Assembly (NCBI RefSeq): GCF_004770895.1
Contig: NZ_RQHS01000019.1
Coordinates: 124,001-188,000 of the forward strand
Reading direction: 5' to 3'
DNA from: Leptospira dzoumogneensis
GTDB taxonomy: Bacteria > Spirochaetota > Leptospiria > Leptospirales > Leptospiraceae
Length of the DNA stretch: 64,000 nt
Under the pieces are notes generated by a model, which was given only the letters and a program-made list of their open reading frames with translations, was not told where the DNA came from and made no database searches. How positions within the stretch are numbered: position 1 is the first letter of the stretch; the number at the start of each line of letters is the position of its first letter. The position numbers and the translations under genes were made by a program. Shown in pieces: positions 43,202 to 53,506 of this stretch.

Positions 43202-43627
43202 GTCCAAGAATTTTCGGAATTCTTAGATAGATCTATCTCCAAGAACTTGTCTCCGAAAGAACAGTTTTTTGATTTTTGGAAAGGACTTGGTTTATTCTCC
43301 CAAGGCAAATTCGACCAGTTGATCATGATAGAAAGAAATCTATCTTCTTATATACTAGATGAAGAAAGCGCAAAAGATGCAGTAGCCTTAAAACAAAAAA
43401 TTTCGGAATATTTTGCTCCTGCTCAGAATGATAAAAATTTAAGACTACTTTATCCTTCTCTTATCCTGGGTTCTTTTACCGGGATCCTGCGTTATCACCG
43501 GATCCACGAAAATAACATAGATCCTTCCCTTTTGGAGCAATCTGCCGAAATGTTATGGGAAGGGTTTTCAAAAGTCCGGCAATCTCCAATAACGAAAAAG
43601 AAAGAAAAACAGATAAAAAAAGCCTAA
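43202..43627 (+). pseudogene. TetR-family regulator, 3' part (split by element)
   Basis: 141 codons of the ligand-binding/dimer domain of the tetR begun at 2011, reading VQEFSEFLDRSISKNL ... LEQSAEMLWEGFSKV in frame after the duplicated GGATCTCA. The basic C-terminus (KKKEKQIKKA) ends with TAA at 43627. No promoter or start of its own is obvious. The repeat just upstream reads antisense. The host has therefore lost this regulator. Confidence 0.9.
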
Positions 43628-43681
43628 AATCCAGGATGGGATGAGTTTTTTTGTCGGAGTTTATCCCCGATAGGATAGATA

Positions 43682-43704
43682 AAATAAGTGTTAAAAACTT
43701 ATTT
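43682..43704. promoter_or_regulatory. inverted repeat after tetR remnant
   Basis: AAATAAGT and ACTTATTT are perfect 8-bp arms with a 7-nt centre, 55 bp after the tetR stop and 69 bp before the next gene. It may be a terminator or an operator; AT-rich. Confidence 0.35.
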
Positions 43705-43772
43705 ACCAGGTAGAAATAGAACTAAGGATAAAATCGTCCTTTTATTATTAAATACCTTGTCAAGATAGCAAA

Positions 43773-45314
43773 ATGCGGGCTCGTCTTTTAATCTTTTTAG
43801 TTGGATTTGGAATGTTATGCAAACCAATCGAAGTGCATAACCCGGCCATCCCATTTTCGGATGCTTGGTGGGAAACTACCTTTGTACGCTGCATTTTGGG
43901 GGAATTAGATGTTTGTCTTCCCGGGCCTGCTATTAGCGGAAGCCTTACCGCAAAATTCGTAAGCAATAATTCCGGAGCAGTCAATTCTTCCGACCTTACT
44001 TGGAGATCGGATACTGCCGGACCTTATGATGTCCGAATAGATTCTAGTTCTTGCACAAGCGGCACAAGTTTAACTACCGGAACTGCAGTCGCAAACTCGG
44101 ATAATTTAGCTTCGATCAATGCGAGCCTTCTTCCTTTTGGAACAAGTTATATTAGAGTTTGTGTTACGGATCCGGTCGAAGATCTTACTGGTTCCGGGAT
44201 TTTCCAGATCGTTCGGGATGATACTTATCCCACTACGAGCACAAATCCTGCAGGCGGCGCATATAATTCTTCTAAAAATGTTTCCATTATTTGTTCGGAT
44301 ATTGGAGGAGCAGGTTGTGATAAGATCTCTTATGTTACGGACACTTCTACTCCGGATATTGATGGGCCAACAGGAACTATAAATGTAGGCACTCAATATT
44401 CTACTCCTATCAATGTTGCCGCGAATTCTACCACTTCCTTTAAGTATGTTGCAAGAGACAAGGCGGGGAATGTATCCTTAGTTGACAGCGCAGACATCAC
44501 AGTGGATACAGTGACTCCTACGATTTCCGCTACAAGCCCAAGCAACAGCGCAACTGGAGTAGCACTTTCTCCAGGATCAATCAGTTTGAATTTTGCGGAA
44601 CCGATGGACACATCCGCTACAATGTCCATGACTACAGAAATTTATAATGGAACTTCATGGGTAACGATCCCAAACAGCAATTCATTCTTCGATTGGCAGG
44701 ATTCTCAAACTTTAGTCATTACGATCAGTTGGACCTATTTTCCGGAGAATTCCCAGATCCGTTGGACTATTCCTTCTAGTTCTTTAAAAGACTTAGCGGG
44801 AAACGGAGTCTCGCAACAAGCTACTTTCACTACTGCGGCAGGAGCCACAGTAACAGGAGGACAAGTCTACTCCGGCCCAACTGCACACGGAACCTATACC
44901 GGCGATATTACTACTACGGATACTTCTACAGGTTTAGTTTGGAAAACTTGTTGGGAAGGAAGAACGGGACCTGGCTGCGCTTCCGGTTCTACCACAAATT
45001 CTACTTGGGCAAACGCGTTAGACGGATGCGCCTACTTAAATTATATACATGGCCCTGGAATAGGATATGCGGACAGAGAAAACTGGAGACTTCCTAGAGC
45101 GGAAGAATTGTACTCCTTGGTAGAAGGAGGTGCGGATCCATTCATAAACACTACTGCGTTCCCGAATCCTGTATCTCCCGCAACTTGGACGGCGTCCAGA
45201 GGGATCACAGGGTCCCCAGCGGATCAATACGCGAGGACCGTAGTCTTTATGTATGGAATTGTAAACCAATTCGATAAGAGCCTAGGTTATGCGATTCACT
45301 GTGTAAGCGATTGA
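43773..45314 (+). CDS. lipoprotein with Ig-like domains and a DUF1566 (Lcl-type) C-terminus
   Basis: 513 aa. The short signal ends in GMLC. The middle carries bacterial Ig-like repeats: CSDIGGAGCDKISYVTD (chitobiase-like) and SATSPSNSATGVALSPG...FAEPMDTS (SbsA Ig-type). The C-terminal 130 aa are DUF1566: DTSTGLVWKTCWEGRTG, WANALDGCAYLN, ENWRLPRAEELYSLV and the closing HCV. Such proteins are surface-exposed in Leptospira and other spirochaetes. Role unknown; possibly adhesion or carbohydrate binding. This is the first intact gene right of the element. Confidence 0.85.
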   Translation: MRARLLIFLVGFGMLCKPIEVHNPAIPFSDAWWETTFVRCILGELDVCLPGPAISGSLTAKFVSNNSGAVNSSDLTWRSDTAGPYDVRIDSSSCTSGTSLTTGTAVANSDNLASINASLLPFGTSYIRVCVTDPVEDLTGSGIFQIVRDDTYPTTSTNPAGGAYNSSKNVSIICSDIGGAGCDKISYVTDTSTPDIDGPTGTINVGTQYSTPINVAANSTTSFKYVARDKAGNVSLVDSADITVDTVTPTISATSPSNSATGVALSPGSISLNFAEPMDTSATMSMTTEIYNGTSWVTIPNSNSFFDWQDSQTLVITISWTYFPENSQIRWTIPSSSLKDLAGNGVSQQATFTTAAGATVTGGQVYSGPTAHGTYTGDITTTDTSTGLVWKTCWEGRTGPGCASGSTTNSTWANALDGCAYLNYIHGPGIGYADRENWRLPRAEELYSLVEGGADPFINTTAFPNPVSPATWTASRGITGSPADQYARTVVFMYGIVNQFDKSLGYAIHCVSD

Positions 45315-45316
45315 TC

Positions 45317-46957
45317 TTACTTTGCTAACAAGCTGGGATGATATCCTTCCGGGGTCTCATATCCCATAATATCTAAGATAGTAGCCGCAACATTCGCAAG
45401 CCCGGGACTTTGTAGATCTGTTCTTAATTTAATCCCGTTTTCAGGGTCCAAAACGCTAAAAGGAACCGGATTTAAGGTATGAGAAGTTTTAGGAACAGGT
45501 TTGCCTTCTTTGTCCTTCTCGACATTTCCTTTTTTGTCTAGTTGGTACATCTCGTCCGCGTTTCCGTGGTCTGCGCTCACTAATAGAATCACATTATTTT
45601 TTTTGCATGCTTCTGCAAGGCGAGCCATACATTCATCCAGAAACTCCATAGCCTTGACTGTGGCTTGATAATTTCCGGTATGACCTACCATGTCCCCGTT
45701 CGGGAAATTGATCCTGTAGAAGTCGGAATGATCCTCGGCTAAAACTTTTTCAAGTTCCGCAGTGATCGCTCTGGCTTTCATCTCGGGAGTTTGATCGAAT
45801 GGAATTACGTCGGAAGGAATTTCCTTATATTCTTCGCTTTTAGGATCGAATTTACCGGAACGATTTCCGTTCCAAAAAAAGGTTACGTGTCCGTATTTCT
45901 GTGTTTCGGATAACGCGTATTGGTTGATCCCGGACTTTGCCATATATTCGCCTAAGGTGCGATCTATTGCGGGTGGACTCACTAAAAAACGTTCAGGCAA
46001 TTGTAAATCCCCGTCGTACTGCATCATTCCCGCGTAACATACTTCCGGGAAATTTCCTCTATCGAATGGTCCGAAATTTTTCTGAGTGAACGCTTGCGAG
46101 ATCTCTATCGCTCTATCCCCTCTGAAATTCGTGAATACTACCGAGTCTCCGCTTAGGATTTTCCCAACAGGTTTTCCCGATTCTTCCACTACAAAACTAG
46201 GAAGATACTGATCGATTACTGCAGGATCTTCCTTTCTAAAAGTTTCGATTGCAGTTTTTGCATCCGGGAAGGTTCTACCTTCTCCATGGACATGGATTTT
46301 CCATCCTCTTTCCACCATGGACCAATCCGCTTCGTAACGGTCCATTGTGATCGTCATTCTTCCTCCGCCGGAAGCGATCTTTATATCTGCACCTTTAGAT
46401 CTAAGCGAGGTCAGCCATTCTTCGAATGGGATCAAATAATCCAAAGCGGACTTTTCAGGCACGTCCCTTCCGTCTAGAAGAATATGCAATCTGATCCTTG
46501 GGACCTTCTCCCGTATCGCTGCTTCTATCAAAGATCTTGTGTGATCTATATGTGCATGAACATTTCCGTCGGAAAATAAACCGATCAGATGAAGTGTGGA
46601 ATTTTTGGTTTTAGTATTTTCTACTATTTCTTTCCAAGCTTTTCCTTCGAATAACAACCCTTCGTCGATAGAGTTATTGACTAACTTAGCTCCTTGATCA
46701 AAAATGCGCCCGCAGCCCAAAACATTATGACCTACTTCCGAGTTTCCCATGTCCTCATCGGAAGGCATACCAACTGCAGTCCCATGTGCTTTCAAAAGTA
46801 TCGTGGGAGATTCTTTCCAAAGCTTATTTAGAAAAGGAAGATTGGCGCCTGCAATCGCATTCCCGAATTCGGGGCCTTTAGGAGTATAACCTACGCCGTC
46901 TAAAATTACGAATAATACCTTTTTGGGAGAGAAGGGAGTCTTTTTCTTTAGTTGCAT
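45317..46957 (-). CDS. gpmI: 2,3-bisphosphoglycerate-independent phosphoglycerate mutase
   Basis: 546 aa from ATG 46957; a TTG at 46993 is in frame but adds a non-family leader. It interconverts 3- and 2-phosphoglycerate with two Mn ions in glycolysis and gluconeogenesis. Motifs: [10 protein letters not shown] (metal Asp), [11 protein letters not shown] (nucleophile Ser), [57 protein letters not shown] and [13 protein letters not shown] (metal ligands). All are intact. It converges with the DUF1566 gene. Confidence 0.97.
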   Translation of the reverse strand: MQLKKKTPFSPKKVLFVILDGVGYTPKGPEFGNAIAGANLPFLNKLWKESPTILLKAHGTAVGMPSDEDMGNSEVGHNVLGCGRIFDQGAKLVNNSIDEGLLFEGKAWKEIVENTKTKNSTLHLIGLFSDGNVHAHIDHTRSLIEAAIREKVPRIRLHILLDGRDVPEKSALDYLIPFEEWLTSLRSKGADIKIASGGGRMTITMDRYEADWSMVERGWKIHVHGEGRTFPDAKTAIETFRKEDPAVIDQYLPSFVVEESGKPVGKILSGDSVVFTNFRGDRAIEISQAFTQKNFGPFDRGNFPEVCYAGMMQYDGDLQLPERFLVSPPAIDRTLGEYMAKSGINQYALSETQKYGHVTFFWNGNRSGKFDPKSEEYKEIPSDVIPFDQTPEMKARAITAELEKVLAEDHSDFYRINFPNGDMVGHTGNYQATVKAMEFLDECMARLAEACKKNNVILLVSADHGNADEMYQLDKKGNVEKDKEGKPVPKTSHTLNPVPFSVLDPENGIKLRTDLQSPGLANVAATILDIMGYETPEGYHPSLLAK

Positions 46958-47201
46958 TCTATTCCAGGAAAGCTCTTCCTCATGCTTCGTCAAGAGGATT
47001 CACATAAGGACTTCGGCATACACCCTTCGGTTTATACGGGTTTTATCGAAAAAGAAGGAGGAATTAGGTTTTTCGGTGGAAGCGTTTAGAATGCATTATA
47101 TGATGGTTTTGAATATCCTCAGGGATACTCATATCTTTATGCGGATATCTTTTCGCAGACTATATGCTAAATTCTTAATATTTAATTATTCATAGACAAA
47201 G

Positions 47202-49226
47202 ATGAACGCAAAAGGTCCCAAACCCTTAGATCCGAACACAGGCAACGTAGCCGTTCCCAGCTTCTTAAAAGTTAAGAAGTTAAACGAAGTAGTGAGTTAC
47301 TACATGAACGACAAGATAACTCATTCCGTCTATAAAGCCATTTCTGCCGCAACATCTTTCAAGAACGTAAAAAAAAGACAATTATTCGAACCTCATCATA
47401 AAGTCCCTGAAGTTGGAGAACTAGGTCCGAAAGATATCGATCTTCACTTAAAACGTCTGTTAGAAGACGGCACAATTTCTCAACTTGCTTACTTGGTCAG
47501 CGACAGTGCCGAAAAACAACCGGAAGCACTTCCTTGTTACGCTTCTTTTCCGGAAGCGGAATCATTGGACCTGAGCAGGATCTATCTAGAACTCCTGGAT
47601 TATTCCGTTTCTTCTCTCTTAAGTTATCTGGACCGAAAACAAGAAACAAGCAAAACACTTCTTTGGGAAAATCTGGAATCGGATCTGGAATGGGGGGCCA
47701 GGAAAGAAGCTCCATTCCCTCAGTTATTTTTGTATTTAAGACAGGCATTCCATAATGAACATTTCCGAATTCCGGCAAACGGAGAGTTTATTAAGGATTT
47801 CTTATTCGAATTAGAAGATGATCTTCATAAAAAGGGAAGAGTAATAGACGTTCCTGGATACGGACTATTCGCGATCAAAAATTCGAAAGAAGCCGTCCAG
47901 ATCATGGATCATGTGGACGATTTTATCCAATCCAAAGGAACAAAACAATTACGCCACGTTCTGATGGACGAATTCCAAAAGATCGCTATGGAAGAAAAAT
48001 TATATTATTCTAATACTTCCAATCCTGAAACCACAAAGTTCAAAACGGAAAGAGCGGAAGCTTTTGCAAGAGCCCTACCCGGCACTCCAAGCCCTGGAAC
48101 TCCGGGAATGTTGAGTGTGGTTTTAATTCGCAGTCTTTCCGAACTTGCGGAAAAAGAACTTCATAAACAATCTGCGGAAAGAGATCGGAACAGATTCCAC
48201 GATATAAAAAAGAATCTTCTCTCCGAATCAGGTTCTTGGGAAAAGAAAGTTCTTTTGGTTCCTGATAAAGAATTCAAATCTTATCCGGAAGAATTAAAAA
48301 GAATGCTGATAGATGATCTGGAGATCGGTTATTCCACTTGGGAGACCAAGACCACCACTATCCATGCATTCTTTCACAAAAATGCAAATAGTGTCAGACA
48401 GATCATTCTAAGTTTGGGAGCGGCCACAAGCGTAGAAACTTGGAAAATCCTATGTATCAGACAACTTGTGGAATCCAACGAACCTCAGATCAAATCTATA
48501 TTCCGAGAACCCGATCTGGTCAAAGCTTACGGAAAAGTATTAAGAAAAGGTTATTTAGATTATTTCCCCTGGTATTATACCATTCTGGACTTGATCGGGA
48601 TAGGAAGAATATTCCAAGATATGTTCTTTGCACAAGCAAAAGAAAAGATCAAAGGACAACAAAACTATCTCAAGGCCAGGAACCACGAAACTTCTAAAAA
48701 AGAAGAGCAGGCAAAAATACAAGAAAAGATCAAAGAAGAAGAAAAGATCCGTTCCGCAGAGCAGAAGTCCAAAATTTCTTTCGCAATGGATGAATTCTAC
48801 TTTAGGCGCAGCGTTCCGCCTACTGCATCCGAGATACAAGGAGAAGTAGCGGAATTTTCCGCAGATCAATATTATCAAATCCTGGATCGGGAAAAATTCG
48901 TTTTTATTCCTTGGGAAAAGGGAAAGGAAAGAATGGACCAGATCCTTTGTTATCCTGCAAACGAATCCTTTAGGAATAAGGCCAGAGAATTACATCGTAT
49001 TCTTTCCGAAAAAATGGAAGTTCTGCAAAACAAAGTCAGGACAGCCGAGGAAGAGGATAGCAGAGCCAGGATATCAAAAGTAATCAAACATGTGGATGAA
49101 TGGTTTACTTCCCACAAATCCGGATCCGATAAGGCAACTCCTCAAAAGGGAAAAACGGAATCCGACGATCCATATGAATCTTTCCGAAAGGAAATTGATA
49201 AAGTAAGGAAAGTGGATAAATCCTAA
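47202..49226 (+). CDS. large hypothetical cytoplasmic protein
   Basis: 674 aa without signal peptide or clear membrane segment. It is helical and charged, with a long Lys/Glu coiled coil (residues about 480-540, KKEEQAKIQEKIKEEEKIRSAEQ) and a disordered basic tail. GTPSPGTPG near 300 is a flexible linker. It resembles spirochaete-specific conserved proteins in style, but I do not recognise a family. The start (ATG 47202) lacks a strong ribosome site. It stands alone between gpmI (divergent) and the DUF1554 genes. Confidence 0.75.
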   Translation: MNAKGPKPLDPNTGNVAVPSFLKVKKLNEVVSYYMNDKITHSVYKAISAATSFKNVKKRQLFEPHHKVPEVGELGPKDIDLHLKRLLEDGTISQLAYLVSDSAEKQPEALPCYASFPEAESLDLSRIYLELLDYSVSSLLSYLDRKQETSKTLLWENLESDLEWGARKEAPFPQLFLYLRQAFHNEHFRIPANGEFIKDFLFELEDDLHKKGRVIDVPGYGLFAIKNSKEAVQIMDHVDDFIQSKGTKQLRHVLMDEFQKIAMEEKLYYSNTSNPETTKFKTERAEAFARALPGTPSPGTPGMLSVVLIRSLSELAEKELHKQSAERDRNRFHDIKKNLLSESGSWEKKVLLVPDKEFKSYPEELKRMLIDDLEIGYSTWETKTTTIHAFFHKNANSVRQIILSLGAATSVETWKILCIRQLVESNEPQIKSIFREPDLVKAYGKVLRKGYLDYFPWYYTILDLIGIGRIFQDMFFAQAKEKIKGQQNYLKARNHETSKKEEQAKIQEKIKEEEKIRSAEQKSKISFAMDEFYFRRSVPPTASEIQGEVAEFSADQYYQILDREKFVFIPWEKGKERMDQILCYPANESFRNKARELHRILSEKMEVLQNKVRTAEEEDSRARISKVIKHVDEWFTSHKSGSDKATPQKGKTESDDPYESFRKEIDKVRKVDKS

Positions 49227-49311
49227 AAAAATTTATTTTTTCCTTAAAAAGTGAGCAAAAACTCGTAATTTGGTTTGTGATCTCAAAGAAGAAATCACCC
49301 GACCCGGAACT

Positions 49312-50328
49312 ATGAATTCGAACCCAAAGATCCTTTTCAGACTTATCCCGATCGTTTCGCTATTCTCCTTATTCTCTTTTTGCAATCAGGCAAACCCGAT
49401 CAATTTGGACGGCAGCAGCAGTGCTGCCGGTGTTCTTTTAAACGTTGTTTTACCGAATATCATCGGTGCAGAGGTAATTCCGGAAGGTCTTCCACAACTT
49501 TCTTCTAATACAATGTACGATGCCGGGAATACCTATATAGATCTTACATTTTCAGAACAAAACCCCGTAGATGAAAACTTTACTATGCAAATCGAAAGTT
49601 ACACTACGGTGTCCTCTCCCAGCTTTGTAGGCTATAATACATTTACTCTTACTGCAAACACAGGAACTCATTCTATCGGGTTCGCGTTAAATGCGGATGA
49701 TGATAACTGTTTAGATCGTGCAGGAGACAAGTTCAGTTTCAGAATTACGAAAGATTCAACGGGAGATACTTTCGTATATGATGTAACCGTAAAGGACGGA
49801 GATTATTGTATTTTCGAATCTTCTGCCAAGACCCTGGCTCAGTTGGGCGGACTAAGCGCAATGGACAATCATTGTAAAAACTTAGCGGGTGTAAAAGGTC
49901 TTCCGAGAAACGCAGCTCACTATAAAGCGATGGTCGGCGCTCTTTCCACTGCCTATGGAGATAGGGATCCGGGGGGATCTTTGTCTTCTACATCCTTCTT
50001 CCGAGCTAATAAAAGATACGTTCGTAAACAAGGGAATGGAACCTGGGTAAAAGTTTTTTCCATTGGCGGGATCTGGCCTCCAAGTTCCGACTTTGATAAT
50101 CCTTTGATCGATTCGGGACAATATTGGACAGGAATGCATTCAGGCTGGGGAAGATTCGATAGTAATACCTGTCTCAACGGCTCCGAAAGCTGGACAAATT
50201 CCAGCAGTTCCGCCAGCGGAACCTTAGGAACCTCAAGTGTAGTTACCGGAGACGCGGCCTATATGACAGTTTCTAGTTGTGATTCTTCTCAGGCCCTTCC
50301 GTTTATTTGCGTTTATTCTCCAAATTAA
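49312..50328 (+). CDS. DUF1554-type lipoprotein
   Basis: About 338 aa from ATG 49312. The lipoprotein signal ends in SLFSFC; then the leader NLDGSSSAAGVLLNVVLP, nearly the same style as in the next two lipoproteins. A beta-sandwich region with DDDNCLDRAGDKF follows. The C-terminal DUF1554 module is IFESSAKTLAQLGGLSAMDNHCKNLAG ... HYKAMVGAL ... WTGMHSGWGRFDSNTCLNGSESW. DUF1554 proteins are Leptospira surface lipoproteins of C-type-lectin-like fold. Paralogue of the gene at 50416. Confidence 0.82.
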   Translation: MNSNPKILFRLIPIVSLFSLFSFCNQANPINLDGSSSAAGVLLNVVLPNIIGAEVIPEGLPQLSSNTMYDAGNTYIDLTFSEQNPVDENFTMQIESYTTVSSPSFVGYNTFTLTANTGTHSIGFALNADDDNCLDRAGDKFSFRITKDSTGDTFVYDVTVKDGDYCIFESSAKTLAQLGGLSAMDNHCKNLAGVKGLPRNAAHYKAMVGALSTAYGDRDPGGSLSSTSFFRANKRYVRKQGNGTWVKVFSIGGIWPPSSDFDNPLIDSGQYWTGMHSGWGRFDSNTCLNGSESWTNSSSSASGTLGTSSVVTGDAAYMTVSSCDSSQALPFICVYSPN

Positions 50329-50415
50329 ACCAAAAAATCGTTCAATTTTTTTCCTGCCTGACTGTTTTCATACTTTAAGGGGTATTTTCCTCTTAGAGAT
50401 CGGGCGGGTGCGAAT

Positions 50416-51549
50416 ATGAAAGGATCTAGATCATTAAGGACAGCTTTCATTCTATTATGTCTTACTTTATGGGTTTCCAAGTGTAATAACGCGGAATCCA
50501 CTGCTCTGGATGGGAGTAAGCCAAACCTAGCGGGTGCTATCACTATAGACCCTTCTATATTCTGGAATTTGTTCGTTACTCTTCCCCCGTATCCGATAGA
50601 GCCTCTATTGAACGAGGGAGAAGCTACCCTTACCGTAGATGAAAACGATGCAGCGGATATTATGTTCGCAATCCAGAACCCTCCTTCCGACGGAAGCTCT
50701 ATTGAGTTCAGATTTTATAGAAATGATAATCTCACCTTTGTAACGGATTATAATCCGGACCAAGGAGGTTATCAGCAATATCTTACCTTGGCTTTCGCGC
50801 CGAATGCTCAAAACGCCAACTTCGATTATAAAAACGGATTCCAAATCAATTCCCTGGCGGATGATAACTGTTTGAATAACTATTACGACCTTGTCGCAGT
50901 AGATGTATCTTCCGGGATCTCTCAGAAATTTAAAGTTAAAGTGAATGATAGCGATAAATGTATTTTCGTAGCTACGAATAACGGAGCAGGTTACGCGGGA
51001 AACTTTGCTAAAAAGGGAATTGATAATTCGACTTTTGGAGGCCCGAGAGAAGTTGCGGATGATATTTGTAACTCTAATATTCCAAGTAATGCCAACCCGG
51101 ACGTAGGTTATAAGGCTATGCTTGTAGTAAGCTACAGCCCTAGTAATAATCTCAGAAGTACTTCCACCGATTGGGTATTCAGTTCTTATAGAAGATATTT
51201 CAGCCAAGGCGGCAATAAATTAGCATATAGTTTTAGTACCGCTACTACGATCGGATTTGCAAATGCAGATCAGTGGGCTAATTCTCTCGGAACTTCCGGT
51301 AGAATATGGACAGGCTTCAGTTCTATAGATTGGACAACCGGCTCTTCTCCTACAACAACTCAATGCGGAGGATTGGCACCTTCAGGAGCGCCTTATTCTG
51401 CTTGGTATTCTTCCACAGCAACTGGAACCCAGGGACTTCTTACCGCGGTAAATGGAAATTCTATTGCAGAAATGACCAATACGGATCCTGCCGTGGTGAT
51501 CCCAACCTTATGTTCTCAAAAGCGCAATATTGTTTGCGTTGGACAATAG
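50416..51549 (+). CDS. DUF1554-type lipoprotein, paralogue
   Basis: 377 aa. Signal ends in TLWVSKC, followed by NNAESTALDG. It shares with the previous gene the LADDNCLNNYYD block, DKCIFVATNNG, VGYKAMLVV, WTGFSSIDW and a closing C-V-G region. A Ser/Thr/Asn-rich surface protein. The tandem pair probably arose by duplication. A rho-independent terminator follows at 51583-51615. Confidence 0.82.
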   Translation: MKGSRSLRTAFILLCLTLWVSKCNNAESTALDGSKPNLAGAITIDPSIFWNLFVTLPPYPIEPLLNEGEATLTVDENDAADIMFAIQNPPSDGSSIEFRFYRNDNLTFVTDYNPDQGGYQQYLTLAFAPNAQNANFDYKNGFQINSLADDNCLNNYYDLVAVDVSSGISQKFKVKVNDSDKCIFVATNNGAGYAGNFAKKGIDNSTFGGPREVADDICNSNIPSNANPDVGYKAMLVVSYSPSNNLRSTSTDWVFSSYRRYFSQGGNKLAYSFSTATTIGFANADQWANSLGTSGRIWTGFSSIDWTTGSSPTTTQCGGLAPSGAPYSAWYSSTATGTQGLLTAVNGNSIAEMTNTDPAVVIPTLCSQKRNIVCVGQ

Positions 51550-51582
51550 CATTCTTCATTAAACGAATAATGCCAATAGGAT

Positions 51583-51615
51583 AAAAAACCCCTCCAACCG
51601 AGGGGTTTTTTATTT
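51583..51615 (+). terminator. rho-independent terminator after DUF1554 gene
   Basis: CCCCTC/GAGGGG stem with loop CAACC, flanked by A6 and T6, which lengthens the stem and supplies the U-tract. 34 bp after the stop at 51549. Confidence 0.9.
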
Positions 51616-51768
51616 TCGAACAAGCCTGCGATTTATATCTTATTCCGATAAATTTTAGTAAAAAAATTATTCCCTCGAAAAAAAAGCTCAAAGAGTTTAA
51701 GCCGGATTGTTGCCATTGTTATGGGGGAAACTATCCGAATTTCCCCTTCTTCGCAATGGAGAATACAA

Positions 51769-53397
51769 ATGAAAAGATTCCTGAATTCAAACAAGACCGT
51801 AAACGGATTTTACCTATTAATTCACGGATGTTTTCTGCTCTCCTTCTTATTACTACAAGGTTGTAATAGTGCTAAGGCAATCAGCATAGATGCAAGTTCC
51901 TCTGCCTTAGGCGTCCTACTCTCGGACGGTGACTTCGGTATATTCGGTAATCTTGGGAATGCCGGTGGAACTTCTCCTGCCGCTACTTATCCGGTAAACA
52001 TCTCTCTGAGCGGTTACGTAAATGTTACCTCTAATGATCTTAATCTTACCTTATCGAATTCAACTGATAGTACAACCCAGACCTTAGCATTGACAGCAAA
52101 CGGTTCTTATTCTTTCTCCACGGAACTTAATATCGGAGATTCTTATTCGATCACATTAGGTTCCTATACCCAAGGACAGACTTGTAGTATCAGTACAAAT
52201 GCGAGCGGCACAGCGGGTACTACTGGAAGCGCCACAATAGTATGCGAAAGGCAGTTGGCAATCGCTGCAGGTTGGGAAAATAACGCAACCGTTCCCGTTT
52301 TAAGATTATTCGGAGTAGATCACTCTTCCTCTCCTTATTCGGTAACTAAAAATCTTTCAGTTACGATTGGTGGATCACCTAGCTCGGTGGATCCTGAATT
52401 AGTTTGGAACGGGACCAACTATTTACTCATATGGAAGTCTGCCAATACCACTATCAAAGGACAATTTTACGATATAAGTCTTACTGCGGTAGGATCAACG
52501 TTTACGATTTATAACGGAGCAAGCGTAACTATAGGAAAAGTTTCCGCTGCTTATAATCCGAGCGGAGAATTTGCCGTCGTTTGGACGGAAGCAGCTTCCA
52601 TTAGAGCCGCAAAATACCAAAGGATCAATTCTTCTACAGGTGCTTTGATCGGAACTGCGACTACTCTTGCTTCTTCGACTAGTAATAACTATTCTAATGC
52701 GGATATAGTTTGGGATGGCAGCATTTACTATACTACTTTTAAACAAAGTACAAGTGGTAGTGCAAATTCTTTACTCACTTATAGTTTCCTGGCAGCAGGC
52801 GGTACTTTGATCAGAACTTATTCTAAAACAACCGGTGCGGATTCCCTTTCTTTGGATTACCCTTCTTTATTAGTACAAGGTTCTAATACCTGGTTGTTTT
52901 TCAGCCAAACAGAGACTGACGGTGCCGGAAACGTAATCGCTTCTACTTTAAAAAGTGCTCAAAATTTCGCTACTAGCACAAGCACTATAAAAACCGAGAC
53001 AAATCCTTATTACTGCGACCCTGCAAATAGCAGCGGGGATCAGTACATGATCCCTTCTGCAGCGATTGCAAGCTCCGCGAATTTGCTCGTTTCTTATGAT
53101 CTATTCTGTGCTGATATGGGAGTTTACAACGAGGTTTCCGATCTTTCTATTGCTCTCCCTTCCGGAACTCCGGGAGCAGTAACAAATTATTCTTACGGTC
53201 AGATGGCGACAGGTGCAACTATGGGTTCTTCGATTACTTGCAGGACTAATTATTGCTTTATGAGTGTCGGCGACGAAAGTGCTAATTATCTTTATCTATT
53301 CGATCCGGATCCGACCAACGGAGGAGATAACTCAACAATGAACCTATACTCGGACACAACAAATGGGATCGAAAATCCTAAGACTGTAATCCAATAA
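51769..53397 (+). CDS. large predicted surface lipoprotein
   Basis: 542 aa from ATG 51769 (GGAGA 6 nt upstream); an ATG at 51721 is further out. Signal with lipobox LLLQGC, then SSSALGVLL as in the DUF1554 genes before it. The N-terminal 100 aa form a beta-sandwich repeat (VNISLSGYVNVTSNDLNLTL ... GSYTQGQTCSISTNASGT). The rest is repetitive Ser/Thr-rich blades with YLLIWKS, FAVVWTEA and YYTTFKQS, resembling a beta-propeller (sialidase/VCBS-like). Function unknown. A terminator follows. Confidence 0.78.
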   Translation: MKRFLNSNKTVNGFYLLIHGCFLLSFLLLQGCNSAKAISIDASSSALGVLLSDGDFGIFGNLGNAGGTSPAATYPVNISLSGYVNVTSNDLNLTLSNSTDSTTQTLALTANGSYSFSTELNIGDSYSITLGSYTQGQTCSISTNASGTAGTTGSATIVCERQLAIAAGWENNATVPVLRLFGVDHSSSPYSVTKNLSVTIGGSPSSVDPELVWNGTNYLLIWKSANTTIKGQFYDISLTAVGSTFTIYNGASVTIGKVSAAYNPSGEFAVVWTEAASIRAAKYQRINSSTGALIGTATTLASSTSNNYSNADIVWDGSIYYTTFKQSTSGSANSLLTYSFLAAGGTLIRTYSKTTGADSLSLDYPSLLVQGSNTWLFFSQTETDGAGNVIASTLKSAQNFATSTSTIKTETNPYYCDPANSSGDQYMIPSAAIASSANLLVSYDLFCADMGVYNEVSDLSIALPSGTPGAVTNYSYGQMATGATMGSSITCRTNYCFMSVGDESANYLYLFDPDPTNGGDNSTMNLYSDTTNGIENPKTVIQ

Positions 53398-53417
53398 TTA
53401 CCAAGACCGCTTAAAAA

Positions 53418-53456
53418 CAAAAAACCCGGGCCACTCAACAGTGATCCGGGTTTTTC
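53418..53456 (+). terminator. rho-independent terminator
   Basis: AAAACCCGG and CCGGGTTTTT arms with an inner CACT/AGTG pairing, then a T-run. 20 bp after the stop at 53397; it may serve both strands, since the next gene converges. Confidence 0.85.
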
Positions 53457-53506
53457 TATTTTCAGCAGATATGGTCTACTAAACTAAAATAACTTATTTC
53501 CAGTCC

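Larger units (their letters stand above)
41425..43326 (-). pseudogene. IS1595/ISXO2-like DDE transposase, right copy with foreign N-terminus
   Basis: The repeat part (43193-41967) is identical in protein to the left copy: zinc ribbon, then SADSC / LFTDQGYP / TIEGNFRLLK catalytic blocks. Beyond the repeat it continues for 180 aa (41966-41425): a Lys/Arg-rich helical region and a winged-helix-like segment (PSVQYIADRFKLDKRTLMIILRKWLKYGLIQ). Upstream of the repeat the frame stays open for 44 codons, but these are antisense to tetR and hold no native ribosome site, so the true start is lost. Joined to the left copy's start, the gene is one 1863-bp frame (620 aa). In the integrated form this copy is probably not normally expressed. 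Confidence 0.85.

Noticed and set aside
46923..47195. 90-codon plus-strand frame upstream of the 674-aa gene
   Set aside because: Partly antisense to the gpmI start, no ribosome site, and the product looks like random translation.
48555..48878. Minus-strand open frame rich in Phe and Leu
   Set aside because: Antisense of the Lys/Glu coiled-coil part of the large hypothetical protein, which naturally gives Phe/Leu/Ser-rich complement.
50605..51207. 200-codon open frame on the minus strand
   Set aside because: Fully antisense to the DUF1554 lipoprotein gene, with Ile/Val/Arg-rich low-complexity content typical of a shadow frame.
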